NCBI RefSeq assembly: GCF_003075375.1 | Contig: NZ_QDFT01000008.1 | Span: 19-64,018 of the forward strand | Source: Microbacterium testaceum | Lineage (GTDB): Bacteria; Actinomycetota; Actinomycetes; Actinomycetales; Microbacteriaceae | Direction of reading: 5' to 3' | Length of the DNA: 64,000 nucleotides | Shown here: positions 37,361-45,291 of the stretch, piece after piece | Position numbering within the stretch: position 1 is the first letter of the stretch | How the letters are laid out: the number at the start of each line of letters is the position of its first letter | Program-made: the position numbers and the translations under genes | The notes under the pieces: generated by a model | What the model saw: the letters and a program-made list of their open reading frames with translations, nothing else | Told to the model about the DNA's origin: nothing | The model's database searches: none

Positions 37361-37391
37361 CACTTGCGATAGTTAGGTTGTCTAGTAAAAT
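37361..37391 (+). promoter_or_regulatory. promoter and putative MarR operator of DUF7882 paralogue 2
   Basis: TTGCGA (37364-37369), a 16-bp spacer, and TAAAAT (37386-37391) form a promoter. CACTTGC (37361-37367) and CTAGTAA (37382-37388) recur with similar spacing before the third paralogue (45887-45893, 45910-45916). The AT-rich patch contrasts with the GC-rich surroundings. Confidence 0.55.
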
Positions 37392-37424
37392 ATTCGATAC
37401 CGGGATTCCCGGAAGGAGAGGCTC

Positions 37425-37751
37425 ATGGGCTTACTGTTCTACGGCTCTTCCGAGAGCCCGATCCGCGTCCCGGACCGCGTCCTCGCGCACGTCAAAGTGG
37501 TCATCGCCACCAAGCTCCGGCGGGGTGAGAGCTTCACCATGTCGTGGCGTCATCCCTCGGGCGAGCATGCGGGTCGCAGTACGATCTGGATCCAGCCCTC
37601 GATCCCCCTGCGTTTCGTCTTCGGTTCCACCGAGCCCGAGATGCTCGACCCCGCTCTGCTGCAGGCCTACGCCACATCGGCGAACTCGTCGAGCGGCCTG
37701 ACGGTCGACCTCGAGGAGCACGGCGCCGCCGCGACGGCGCCGGCGGGATGA
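37425..37751 (+). CDS. DUF7882-family small protein (paralogue 2)
   Basis: The 108-residue protein shares KLRRGESFTMSW, STIWIQPSIPLRFVF and the SSSGL segment with the paralogue at 45951, and they are clearly closer to each other than to the copy at 36443. AAGGAGAG precedes the ATG at 37425. It is divergent from a MarR gene and has a good promoter in an AT-rich operator-like region, so it is probably inducible. No function is known; DNA ligase labels for this family are not supported by any catalytic motif. Confidence 0.87.
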   Translation: MGLLFYGSSESPIRVPDRVLAHVKVVIATKLRRGESFTMSWRHPSGEHAGRSTIWIQPSIPLRFVFGSTEPEMLDPALLQAYATSANSSSGLTVDLEEHGAAATAPAG

Positions 37752-37752
37752 T

Positions 37753-38046
37753 TCAGGCGCGACCCGCTGCGTGACGGTGGGCGATGGCCGACATCCACTG
37801 CATTCCCGGGCACGGGGGAGCGGCGCGACCGCGCATGCGCTCCCACGCCTCGACATAGATGCCCTCCAGGAGGGCATCGGCGCGAGCCGCGATTCCCGTG
37901 ATCGACAGCAAGACCGCGTAGACGCGGGGCGCGGTCGCATCGTAGAACGCGACGAACGCGTCGCAATCGCCGGTCGCCGCACGCCGCAGAAGGGCGTCCA
38001 GATCGTCGTCTGTGGTGGCGGGGCTCGCCGCATCGGTCATCGTCAT
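37753..38046 (-). CDS. sigma-factor region 2-like protein lacking region 4
   Basis: The 97-residue product resembles the N-terminal half of an ECF sigma factor: RAATGDCDAFVAFYDATAPR, a short loop, then EGIYVEAWERM and MQWMSAIAHRHA, which match region 2. Region 4, needed for -35 recognition, is absent, and no second half lies downstream. It could be a remnant, or a sigma-like fragment that binds RNA polymerase or an anti-sigma factor. AAGGAGG is 5 nt before the ATG at 38046, so it is probably translated. The stop lies 1 nt from the convergent DUF7882 gene. Confidence 0.6.
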   Translation of the reverse strand: MTMTDAASPATTDDDLDALLRRAATGDCDAFVAFYDATAPRVYAVLLSITGIAARADALLEGIYVEAWERMRGRAAPPCPGMQWMSAIAHRHAAGRA

Positions 38047-38210
38047 GGACACCTCCTTCGTCTGGATCAGTCAACCGCGCGCGGCCGTCGGCGGCCTGGG
38101 CTTGCGCAATCGGGACGGGTGATCTAGCGCCCCGTCGGCAGCGGCGGAAGGGCGACGGCGTGGACGTCAAGCCCGCATGATCGATTCGGAGCGATCGCTA
38201 GCGTTCCCCT

Positions 38211-38588
38211 ATGAGATCTGTCGTGCGCTGGGCTCTGGCCCTGGCGATGCTCTTCGCCGGCGTGTCCCACCTGACGTTCGCCCGGCAGGATTTCCAGGCA
38301 CAGGTGCCGGACGCCCTCGTCGAGAAGGGCCCCCTCGATCGCGACGCGGTGGTCGTGGCATCCGGTGTCGTCGAAGCGGCGTTCGGGCTCGCCCTGCTCG
38401 CCCTGCCGCGCGAGCGGCGGCGCATCGGTGCGGCGCTGGCGGCGTTCTTCGTGGCCATCTTCCCGGGCAACATCGATCAGTGGCGCAAGGGTCGTTCCGC
38501 CTTCGGTCTCGACACCGATCGAAAGCGTCTCGTGCGTCTGTTCTTCCAACCCGGGCTGGTGGCCGCCGCCTGGTGGTCGACGCGCTGA
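38211..38588 (+). CDS. DoxX-like small membrane protein
   Basis: The 125-residue protein has four hydrophobic segments, with SVVRWALALAMLFAGVSHL at the start, as in the DoxX/MauE-like group of four-helix membrane proteins. Family members are linked to redox or envelope functions, but the role here is unknown. TAGCGT ends exactly 6 nt before the ATG at 38211, so the mRNA is probably leaderless. The next gene follows after 3 nt. Confidence 0.7.
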   Translation: MRSVVRWALALAMLFAGVSHLTFARQDFQAQVPDALVEKGPLDRDAVVVASGVVEAAFGLALLALPRERRRIGAALAAFFVAIFPGNIDQWRKGRSAFGLDTDRKRLVRLFFQPGLVAAAWWSTR

Positions 38589-38591
38589 CTC

Positions 38592-39134
38592 ATGACGGAC
38601 GTCGTCAGTCTCGAACTCCTTCTGGACGAGGAGACGGATGCCGCGGTGCGCGCCGAGTGGGATGCGCTGGCGCAGGCGGGCTTGCCCAGCCAGGCGCAGC
38701 ACAAGGGCGAGAGCAACCGCCCCCACATCACGCTGCTGGTGCGTCCGGGCCTCGCCCAGGTCGCCGCGGAGCCGCTGTCGCCCCTGTTCCCCCTGCCGCT
38801 GACCCTGGGAGCGCCCCTGCTCTTCGGCGCGGGCCGCACGCGCGTCATCGCGCGATCGGTCGTCCCGACGGCGGGGCTGCTGGCGCTGCATGCCCGCGTG
38901 CACGAGACGGCGGGCCCCGGGGGCGACGCGGATCACACGCGTCCGGGGGCGTGGACGCCCCACGTCACCATTGCGCGGCGGGTTCCGATCGAGCGCGTCG
39001 GCGAGGCGCTCGCCGTATGGTCCGAGACAGGCGAGCAGGATCTCCCGGCGCGCGCCGTGGGACTGCGTCGGTGGGATGCCGCGTCCCGGACCGTGACGGA
39101 CCTCGTCGGTCATGGCACGCTGGAGACGTGCTGA
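38592..39134 (+). CDS. 2'-5' RNA ligase-family (2H phosphoesterase) protein
   Basis: The 180-residue protein has the two HxT motifs of the 2H superfamily, in RPHITLLV (near residue 44) and TPHVTIARR (near residue 120). Members cleave or join 2',3'-cyclic phosphates and related bonds. The actual substrate is unknown. The ATG at 38592 lies 3 nt after the DoxX-like gene, and the stop overlaps the next gene by 7 nt, so the three form an operon. Confidence 0.82.
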   Translation: MTDVVSLELLLDEETDAAVRAEWDALAQAGLPSQAQHKGESNRPHITLLVRPGLAQVAAEPLSPLFPLPLTLGAPLLFGAGRTRVIARSVVPTAGLLALHARVHETAGPGGDADHTRPGAWTPHVTIARRVPIERVGEALAVWSETGEQDLPARAVGLRRWDAASRTVTDLVGHGTLETC

Positions 39135-39505
39135 CCGACGAAGCGCGCGAATTCCTGCGCGAGTACCATCTGGCCACCCTGTCCACGATCGGACGGGACG
39201 GTCGTGTCCACGCGGTCCCCGTGGGCTTCACCCATGAGGACGGTGTCGTCCGGGTCATCGGATCCCGCGGGACGCAGAAGTTCGTCAACGCGGCCCGCGA
39301 CGGGCGGGCGTCGATCTGCTCGGTCGACGGGGCGAAGTGGATCAGCTTCGAGGGGCCGGCGCGGGTCACGGACGATCCCGACGCCGTCGCCCGCGCCGTC
39401 GACCTGTACGCGGCGCGCTACCGCCAGCCGCGGGTCAACCCCGACCGGGTCGTTCTCGAGATGACCGTCGAGCGCGTGCTCGGCTCGGCGGCGTTCCGGG
39501 CCTGA
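39128..39505 (+). CDS. PPOX-class flavin/F420-dependent enzyme
   Basis: The 125-residue protein has the split-barrel fold of the pyridoxamine-phosphate-oxidase group: LREYHLATLSTIGRDGRVHA at the start, VPVGFTHEDGVV and TQKFVNAARDGRAS further on. Small actinobacterial members of this size often use F420. The GTG at 39128 overlaps the stop of the 2H gene; the longer open frame upstream is not conserved-looking. An F420-type LLM oxidoreductase lies at 40723, consistent with an F420-making host. The substrate is unknown. Confidence 0.85.
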   Translation: MLTDEAREFLREYHLATLSTIGRDGRVHAVPVGFTHEDGVVRVIGSRGTQKFVNAARDGRASICSVDGAKWISFEGPARVTDDPDAVARAVDLYAARYRQPRVNPDRVVLEMTVERVLGSAAFRA

Positions 39506-39746
39506 CGCGCTTCGGCGTCCGCCTGGCGGAGGCCGCGGGCCGGACGCGATATTGTTCAGACGTCACTCCCCGGACACGGTTTTATCGATCGCTCGACGAG
39601 AGGCGCATGCGGGTGGGGTCACAGGCACGGATGAGACGGCGATCGGTTTCGTCTTTCCGCCCTCGGGGCGCAGTCTTCCGGGCGTGTCGGTCTACTCGTG
39701 GAACGTCCGCGGACCGTTTCCGGACCCGTGGAGAGGGGATGCCGTC

Positions 39747-40682
39747 GTGACCGCCGACCCGTCTTTGGACAGTCGTCTCGACGACGTGTTGCGCACCCTG
39801 GCCGGCCGCGTGCGCCGGCTCCGCGAGGACCGCGACCTGTCGCTGGTGGAGCTGTCGTTCGAGTCGGGTCTGTCGGAATCGCGTCTGCGGGCGATCGAGG
39901 CGGGCCGCACCACGGCGTCGTTGGCGACCCTCGTGGCCCTGGCCGAGACGTTCGAGATCAGTGTCTCGGAGCTGTTCGCCGAACCCGCCCCCGAGCGATC
40001 GGTCGCCGATGCGGCCTCGTCGGGTGGAGTCGCGTGGGGTGGGGAACTGCCCCCGGCGCCATGGTTGACGGCGGCACCCACGCCCGCTGCGACGGCGAGT
40101 GCCTACGTGGTGCCGAGCGAGGTGGTCTGGGGAGGGGAACTGCCTCCCGCCCCGTGGACCGACTCGATCGCTCCCCGCGAAATGCCCGAACCGCCCTCTG
40201 CTCCGAGCGCTCCGGCTCGCGAGGTGCCCCGCGCGGTCGTACCCGGTCATCTCGTCGCCACCGAGCAGACCTGGGGCGGGCCTCTCCCGGCTGCGGCATG
40301 GGACGCGGCGGTGCCGGCACCCCCTCCCCCCGGGAACGGGGGTGGCCGCGAGGCTCCACCGGAGCCGCGCCCGGTGGCCGGTGCGGCATCACGGGCTTCT
40401 GCGGCCTCTGAGGTGCACCGCCGCGCGGCCGAGCAGGGCATGGGTGGGACGTCGCGCTACGTGCTGGTCGCGCCGGGGGCGGGGGCCCCGAAAGAGCTGC
40501 GCACCTTCGCCGACCTGCGCGAGGGGGTTCTCGCCGGCCGGAACTTCCGATCGCTGCGGGAGTTCGCGGTCGCAGCCGTCACCGAGGCCGATCACCCGCT
40601 TCCCGCGGTCGCGCGCGTCTTCCGGCTGCCGGTGTGGCGCCTCGAGCAGTGGGTCGCCGAGTCCGGATACACCGTCCGCTGA
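39747..40682 (+). CDS. XRE-type HTH protein with WGGELPPAPW repeats
   Basis: The 311-residue protein has a Cro/CI-type HTH (about residues 20-78: RVRRLREDRDLSLVELSFES, then RLRAIEAGR), a Pro/Ala-rich middle region with three copies of a 10-residue motif WGGELPPAPW (97-106, 128-137, and degenerate WGGPLPAAAW at 176-185), and a second helical domain (about 252-311: KELRTFADLREGVLAG, VFRLPVWRLEQWV). I do not know this architecture. The repeats look like short linear binding motifs. The GTG at 39747 has GAGAGGGG upstream; in-frame starts further up (e.g. 39684) are possible. Confidence 0.78.
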   Translation: MTADPSLDSRLDDVLRTLAGRVRRLREDRDLSLVELSFESGLSESRLRAIEAGRTTASLATLVALAETFEISVSELFAEPAPERSVADAASSGGVAWGGELPPAPWLTAAPTPAATASAYVVPSEVVWGGELPPAPWTDSIAPREMPEPPSAPSAPAREVPRAVVPGHLVATEQTWGGPLPAAAWDAAVPAPPPPGNGGGREAPPEPRPVAGAASRASAASEVHRRAAEQGMGGTSRYVLVAPGAGAPKELRTFADLREGVLAGRNFRSLREFAVAAVTEADHPLPAVARVFRLPVWRLEQWVAESGYTVR

Positions 40683-40722
40683 AGCGCGGGGGCACGGCTC
40701 GCGCCGCACCCCCACTGGTGCC

Positions 40723-41688
40723 TCAGAGGGCGCGGAGCTTGTCGAGCAGCGGCGCGGCCACCTCGTCGACGAAACGCTGCTGCTGGGCGTCGCCGACCTG
40801 CACGATCGCGATGTCGGTGAAGCCGGCGTCGATGAAGGGCCGCACGCTCTCAGCGAGTTCGTCCAGGTCGGGGCCGCACGCGATCGACTCCGCCACGTCT
40901 TCGGGACGGACGAACTGCGAGGCGCCGGCGAACCCCGCGGGCGTGGGCAGGTCGGCGTTCACCGACCATCCACCCGCGAACCAGCGGAACTGGTCGTGCG
41001 CCCGGGCGATGGCGGCATCCTTGTCCGGATCCCAACTGATCGGGATCTGACCGATTTTGCGGGACTCGCCGTCGTGGTGCTCGTCCCACCCCGACACGAT
41101 GTCGGCGTCGGGCTCGGTGGTGATGAGGTGGTCGCCCAGCGGGGCGAAGGCCTTGATGGAGTTCTCGCCCGAGACCGCCACTCCGATCGGGACCCCACCC
41201 TCGGGGGCATCCCAGACGCGTGCCGAGTCGACGCGGAAATACTCGCCGTCGTAGGTGACCAGGTCGCCGGTGTGCAGGGCGCGGATGATCTCGATCGCCT
41301 CGACGAGCATGTCCTGTCGGGCGTGCACCGCTGGCCAACCCTCACCCACGACGTGCTCGTTGAGGTTCTCGCCCGAACCCAGACCCAGGGTGAACCGGCC
41401 GTCGGAGAGCAACTGGAGCGTCGCGGCCTTCTGCGCCACCACCGCCGGGTGGTAGCGCACGGTCGGGCACGTGACGTACGTCATCAGCTCGACGTCGGTG
41501 GTGGCCTGGGCGACGGCGCCGAGGACCGTCCAGGCGTAGGGGGCGTGGCCTTGACTGGCCAGCCAGGGGGAGTAGTGGTCGCTTGAGACGAGGAAGTCGT
41601 AGCCGGCGCGCTCGGCGCCGATCGCGTAGTCCACGAGAGCCTTGGGGCCGCTCTGCTCGGTCATGAGGGTGTAGCCGAATCGCGTCAT
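40723..41688 (-). CDS. LLM-class F420-dependent oxidoreductase
   Basis: The 321-residue TIM-barrel protein resembles the TIGR03557 group (related to F420-dependent glucose-6-phosphate dehydrogenase): FGYTLMTEQSGPKALVDYA, FLVSSDHYSPW, TVRYHPAVVAQKAATLQLLS, GLGSGENLNEHVVG. The likely cofactor is F420. The substrate is unknown. TACCGT ends exactly 6 nt before the ATG on the minus strand (plus positions 41695-41700), suggesting a leaderless mRNA. terC lies upstream on the same strand but is separated by a hairpin. Confidence 0.9.
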   Translation of the reverse strand: MTRFGYTLMTEQSGPKALVDYAIGAERAGYDFLVSSDHYSPWLASQGHAPYAWTVLGAVAQATTDVELMTYVTCPTVRYHPAVVAQKAATLQLLSDGRFTLGLGSGENLNEHVVGEGWPAVHARQDMLVEAIEIIRALHTGDLVTYDGEYFRVDSARVWDAPEGGVPIGVAVSGENSIKAFAPLGDHLITTEPDADIVSGWDEHHDGESRKIGQIPISWDPDKDAAIARAHDQFRWFAGGWSVNADLPTPAGFAGASQFVRPEDVAESIACGPDLDELAESVRPFIDAGFTDIAIVQVGDAQQQRFVDEVAAPLLDKLRAL

Positions 41689-41757
41689 GCGGCCACGGTA
41701 GGACGCGCGCGGAACGGGTTCGGCGGGGTTGCGCTCCGCGCCGTGATGCGGCAGACG

Positions 41758-41793
41758 ACGGCGGGCCCGCGGCTGATGCCTCGGGCCCGCCGT
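41758..41793 (-). terminator. 12-bp terminator after terC
   Basis: ACGGCGGGCCCG (41758-41769) pairs perfectly with CGGGCCCGCCGT (41782-41793), loop 12 nt. It lies 13 nt downstream of the terC stop codon. The T content after the stem on the minus strand is weak. Confidence 0.6.
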
Positions 41794-41805
41794 GTCGCCG
41801 AGGGC

Positions 41806-42840
41806 TCAGTCCTCGGGGGCGTGGATGACCTTCTCGCCGTCGAAGGTCTCACGTTCCTTCTTCTGCGCGTCGTTCCGGGTCTTGCGCAGGCTCGCGACCG
41901 TGGCGACCGCGACTGTGGCGGCGATGAACAGCAGCGAGAACCAGATCGGGATCTCGGGAACCCACAGCAGCGGCTCGCCGCCGTTGATGAACGGCAGCTC
42001 GTTGACGTGCAGGGCGTGGAAGACGAGCTTGACGCCGATGAAGGCCAGGATGACGGCCAGACCCTGCGCGAGGTAGACGAGGCGCTCGAGCAGACCGCCG
42101 ATCAGGAAGTACAGCTGACGCAGACCCATCAGGGCGAAGGCGTTGGCGGTGAAGACGATGTACGCCTCGTTGGTCAGGCCGTAGATGGCGGGAATCGAGT
42201 CGACGGCGAAGACGAGGTCGATGAAGCCGATCGCGATGATGACGAGCAGCATGGGGGTGACGAAGCGCTTGCCGTCCTTCTTCACGGTCAGCTTGTCGTC
42301 GTTGTACTCCTCGGAGACGGGGAGCACGCGACGCACGAACTGCATGAACTTGCCGTTCGCCGGGTCGCTGTCACCGTGCGAGAACGCCTGCCGGTAGGCC
42401 AGGAAGAGCAGCAGGGCGCCGAAGATGTAAAAGATCCACGAGAAGTTCTCGATCAGGGCCGCGCCGACGGCGATGAACGCGCCGCGCATGATCAGGGCGA
42501 TCACGATGCCGATCATCAGCACCTTCTGCTGGTACTTCTTGGGCACCGCGAAGCCGGTCATGATGATGAGGAAGACGAAGAGGTTGTCGATCGACAGCGC
42601 CTTCTCGGTCAGGTACCCGGCGAAATACTCCCCGCCGAACGTCCAGCCCGACACGACGCCGATGCCGACGCCGAACAGCAACGCCAGGCCGATGTAGAAC
42701 GCGGACCAGCGGGCTGACTCTCCGATGGTCGGTTCATGCGGCTTGCGCACGTGCGCGAAGAACTCGAACACGAAGAATGCGATCGTGATCGCGATCGTGA
42801 TGATCCAGATGAGGGGGGTGACGCCCACGGCGGCCTCCAA
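41806..42840 (-). CDS. TerC/Alx-family membrane protein
   Basis: The 344-residue protein has about nine membrane helices and the family's acidic motifs in membrane segments: EKALSIDNLFVFLIIM and FAVDSIPAIYGLTNE. TerC/Alx proteins export manganese or help load metal into exported enzymes. The charged loop between helices 5 and 6 is long. The start is ATG or GTG-type at 42840. The leader on the minus strand has the marks of a yybP-ykoY manganese riboswitch, which fits a manganese role. Confidence 0.92.
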   Translation of the reverse strand: MEAAVGVTPLIWIITIAITIAFFVFEFFAHVRKPHEPTIGESARWSAFYIGLALLFGVGIGVVSGWTFGGEYFAGYLTEKALSIDNLFVFLIIMTGFAVPKKYQQKVLMIGIVIALIMRGAFIAVGAALIENFSWIFYIFGALLLFLAYRQAFSHGDSDPANGKFMQFVRRVLPVSEEYNDDKLTVKKDGKRFVTPMLLVIIAIGFIDLVFAVDSIPAIYGLTNEAYIVFTANAFALMGLRQLYFLIGGLLERLVYLAQGLAVILAFIGVKLVFHALHVNELPFINGGEPLLWVPEIPIWFSLLFIAATVAVATVASLRKTRNDAQKKERETFDGEKVIHAPED

Positions 42841-42864
42841 GGGAAATCGGTGTACGACGAGACA

Positions 42865-42970
42865 CCAAGGTCTCCTCCACCCGGCGAGATGGGCCGACGT
42901 CCCGGGTCCACGATGGCGTGGACCGTATTGACGGGATCGTCGCGACGGGAGTACTCCCCTTGCTCAGGCG
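42865..42970 (-). promoter_or_regulatory. probable yybP-ykoY (manganese) riboswitch upstream of terC
   Basis: On the minus strand the leader reads AAGGGGAGTACTCC near its 5' end (plus 42952-42965), GTCAATACGGT in the middle, and CCGGGTGGAGGAGACCTTGG near the 3' end (plus 42865-42884). These match the conserved GGGGAGUA and GAGACCUU blocks of the yybP-ykoY class as I remember them. TAGAAT (plus 42971-42976) is a likely -10 just upstream. The class senses Mn2+ and often precedes terC/alx genes. Confidence 0.72.
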
Positions 42971-43126
42971 ATTCTACGGGAGCCGCCTGGGAGAGTGCGG
43001 ACTGGACACGTCTCGAGCCGCTGTGGTAGTCGCGGCGAACACGTCTCGGGGTGGCGCGCAAGCCCCGGCGGCGTCGCCACGGGGTCCGAGAGGATGCCGA
43101 AACACCCCATTCCGAGGAGGATGACG

Positions 43127-43312
43127 ATGACCGAACGAGAAGAGACCCAGGACGCCCCCGTCATGGACGGCGCGACCGACGCCGGCGTCGACGAGAAGAA
43201 GGACGGAGCGCGCGAGCAGCGCGCGGCCGATGCGGCGGTCGAGGACGACGCCGCGCAGGAGGACCTGCAGGACGATCTGCGCAGCATCCGCGGATACGGC
43301 GAAGACCGCTGA
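43127..43312 (+). CDS. small acidic protein, function unknown
   Basis: The 61-residue product is rich in Asp, Glu and Ala (REETQDAPVMDGATDAG, then QEDLQDDLRSIRG), with no hydrophobic segment. I do not recognise it. AGGAGG (43115-43120) lies 6 nt before the ATG at 43127, so it is likely translated; the ATG at 43121 abuts the SD and is unlikely. It is followed by a large nested hairpin. A disordered regulator or stress protein is possible. Confidence 0.6.
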   Translation: MTEREETQDAPVMDGATDAGVDEKKDGAREQRAADAAVEDDAAQEDLQDDLRSIRGYGEDR

Positions 43313-43318
43313 GTCCCG

Positions 43319-43372
43319 GACGACTCCCGTCCGGAGCCCGCTGGGGGGCGGGCTCCACGAACGGGAGTCGTC
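43319..43372 (+). terminator. nested double hairpin
   Basis: GACGACTCCCGT (43319-43330) pairs with ACGGGAGTCGTC (43361-43372) and encloses a second stem GGAGCCCGC (43333-43341) with GCGGGCTCC (43348-43356). It directly follows the small acidic gene and could terminate from both strands. Confidence 0.6.
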
Positions 43373-43419
43373 GAAGCGTTCGCGGGTCCCAGCGGATCCG
43401 AAGGCGCGCAGCCTTCGTG

Positions 43420-43668
43420 TCACTCCGCGTCGTCGGTCGGGATCTCGCCCGCGGCGATCGCATCGGCGTAGGTGCGGATGTCGGGGCCGGGCTCGTAGTC
43501 GATGAAGCGATCCTTGATGCGTCCGTTGATCTGGGCAAATGCCTCGTCCGACGAGATGCCGTCGTTCTCGCGTGCGACCGCGACGACGGCCTCGCGCAGG
43601 ACACGGTCCGCGTCGTCGAGGATCTTCTGGCGGGCGGGCTCGTTCCAGGTGATGTCCGAGATGTTCAT
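43420..43668 (-). CDS. small protein, function unknown
   Basis: The 82-residue acidic protein (NISDITWNEPARQKILDDAD at the start) has no membrane segment and is not recognised. TATCGT ends exactly 6 nt before the ATG on the minus strand (plus 43675-43680), so it is probably expressed from a leaderless mRNA, which supports it as a real gene. It lies between a hairpin and a divergent hydrolase gene. Confidence 0.65.
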   Translation of the reverse strand: MNISDITWNEPARQKILDDADRVLREAVVAVARENDGISSDEAFAQINGRIKDRFIDYEPGPDIRTYADAIAAGEIPTDDAE

Positions 43669-43787
43669 GGCGACACGATAGGTCGGGCCGGAACCACCGA
43701 TCCCGGGCTTGCGGTCCCGACGAGGATGTGGAGCGCACCCCTACGCAACCCCCGTGCGTTCGTCGTGCTCGAGGCGAAGATGGGGGC

Positions 43788-44480
43788 ATGTCGATGGATG
43801 CCGTGACCCCGGCGATCAACCTGCGGCAACGCCTCGAGTGGTGGGCGCGGGACTACGTCTTCGCGGTTCGAGGTCAGACCCGTGCCCTCACCGGCCGCAC
43901 GGCGCCCGACCCGCTCGCCGAGGGACCGGGGGTCCCGATCGTCCTGCTCCCGGGGATCTACGAGACGTGGCGGTTCCTGGAGCCGCTCGCCGCAGCCGTG
44001 CATGCCCACGGTCATCCCGTCCACGTGGTGACCGAGCTCGGTGGCAACAGGCGCCCCATCGCCTCATCAGCGGCCCAGGTGTCGGCGCTCATCGAGGCTC
44101 GCGGGCTCGACGAGGTCGTCCTGCTCGCGCACAGCAAGGGTGGACTCATCGGAAAGCACGTGATGGCTTTCGACCCCGTGGGTGCGCGCATCCGCGGAAT
44201 GGTCGCGGTGGCGACGCCGTTCGGTGGTTCGCGTTACAGCCGCGTCATGCCGACCCCCTCGCTCCGCGCATTCGCGACGGGGGATGCCACGATGCGAGCG
44301 CTCGCCGCATCCGCCGAGGTCAACACCCGGATCGTGTCCATCTACGGCCCTTTCGATCCGCACATACCGGAGGGCAGTGAGCTCGCGGGAGCGCGCAACA
44401 TCGAGCTCGCCGAGGGTGGGCACTTCCGCGTCCTCGCCTCGCCGCGCGTCGTGGCGGAGGTCATCCGCCTCGCCGGCTGA
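43788..44480 (+). CDS. alpha/beta-hydrolase (lipase/esterase-like)
   Basis: The 230-residue protein has an alpha/beta-hydrolase layout: VPIVLLPGIYETWRFLEPL for the first strand and oxyanion region, the nucleophile elbow LLAHSKGGLIGKH (Ser near residue 106), IVSIYGPFDPHIP with the likely Asp, and GGHFRVLASP with the likely His. No signal peptide. The ATG at 43788 is preferred because the frame upstream to 43728 is not family-like. It is convergent with the transglutaminase-like gene. The substrate is unknown. Confidence 0.82.
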   Translation: MSMDAVTPAINLRQRLEWWARDYVFAVRGQTRALTGRTAPDPLAEGPGVPIVLLPGIYETWRFLEPLAAAVHAHGHPVHVVTELGGNRRPIASSAAQVSALIEARGLDEVVLLAHSKGGLIGKHVMAFDPVGARIRGMVAVATPFGGSRYSRVMPTPSLRAFATGDATMRALAASAEVNTRIVSIYGPFDPHIPEGSELAGARNIELAEGGHFRVLASPRVVAEVIRLAG

Positions 44481-44499
44481 CTCGACCGGCCGCGCGCGC

Positions 44500-45291
44500 T
44501 CAGGGGAGGAGCACGGTTCCGACGTGGTCGTCGCTCTCGAGAGCATCGGATGCCACGGCCGTCACGACCATCTCCTCGACCGCGATCGCGCCGGAGAGCG
44601 TCGTCAGGAAGGCTGTGTCGGCGGCATCGCGGCCCGTGGCGATGCGGACGAGGTGCGGACGCGGCGCGAGTCGCGTGGCATCCACGATCTCCCATCTCCC
44701 TTCGACGAATGCCTCGACGACGGCATGGAAGTCCATCGGGTCCAGCCCGGGGGCGAAGGCCGAGACCAGGCGGGCCGGCACGCCACGGGCGCGCAGAAGA
44801 GCGATCGTCAGATGCGCGTAGTCGCGGCAGACGCCCTCACGGGCGCGGAGCGTTTCGGAGGCGGAATCGGTCGGACCGCTCGAGCCGGGGACGTAGCGGA
44901 GATGATCGTGGACCCACTGGGACACATGGTGAAGCGTGTCACGTGCGGACGCGTCCGGGAATCGCGACGCCGCCTCGGTGAGGGCGTCGGAGGGGGCGTA
45001 TCGGCTGGGTCGCAGGTAGCGCACGGGATCGAGCTCGTCGGATGGCGCGGGGGCGGCCGGGGCGCGGGTCTCCGCGCTATAGCGCACCGTCACGGGTCCC
45101 CGGGGGAGGCTGGCGCGGTGGAGTCTGCCTCCGTGCGCGTCCGGGCTCACGAGGACCTCGACCGGCTCATCGACGGCGACGACGACGAGCTCCTCGTCGT
45201 CGACCCATGCGGCGGGCGGCGCGATCGACAGGACCACGTCGGCGTCGGCACCCACGCGCAGAACGAGGTTGACCGAGACCGTCGCCCTCAT
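44500..45291 (-). CDS. transglutaminase-like cysteine protease-fold protein
   Basis: The 263-residue protein has an N-terminal beta-rich domain and a transglutaminase-like core with a likely triad: Cys in REGVCRDYAHL, His in MDFHAVVEAF, Asp in WEIVDATRL. Such bacterial proteins are mostly peptidases or amidases with unknown targets. The ATG at 45291 overlaps the stop of the upstream MarR gene as ATGA, so regulator and enzyme are translated together. No signal peptide is visible. Confidence 0.85.
   Translation of the reverse strand: MRATVSVNLVLRVGADADVVLSIAPPAAWVDDEELVVVAVDEPVEVLVSPDAHGGRLHRASLPRGPVTVRYSAETRAPAAPAPSDELDPVRYLRPSRYAPSDALTEAASRFPDASARDTLHHVSQWVHDHLRYVPGSSGPTDSASETLRAREGVCRDYAHLTIALLRARGVPARLVSAFAPGLDPMDFHAVVEAFVEGRWEIVDATRLAPRPHLVRIATGRDAADTAFLTTLSGAIAVEEMVVTAVASDALESDDHVGTVLLP

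Noticed and set aside
40683..40722. imperfect hairpin between the HTH repeat gene and the LLM oxidoreductase
   Set aside because: The stem GGGGGCACGGC/GCCGCACCCCC has two mismatches and no T-run, too weak to call a terminator.
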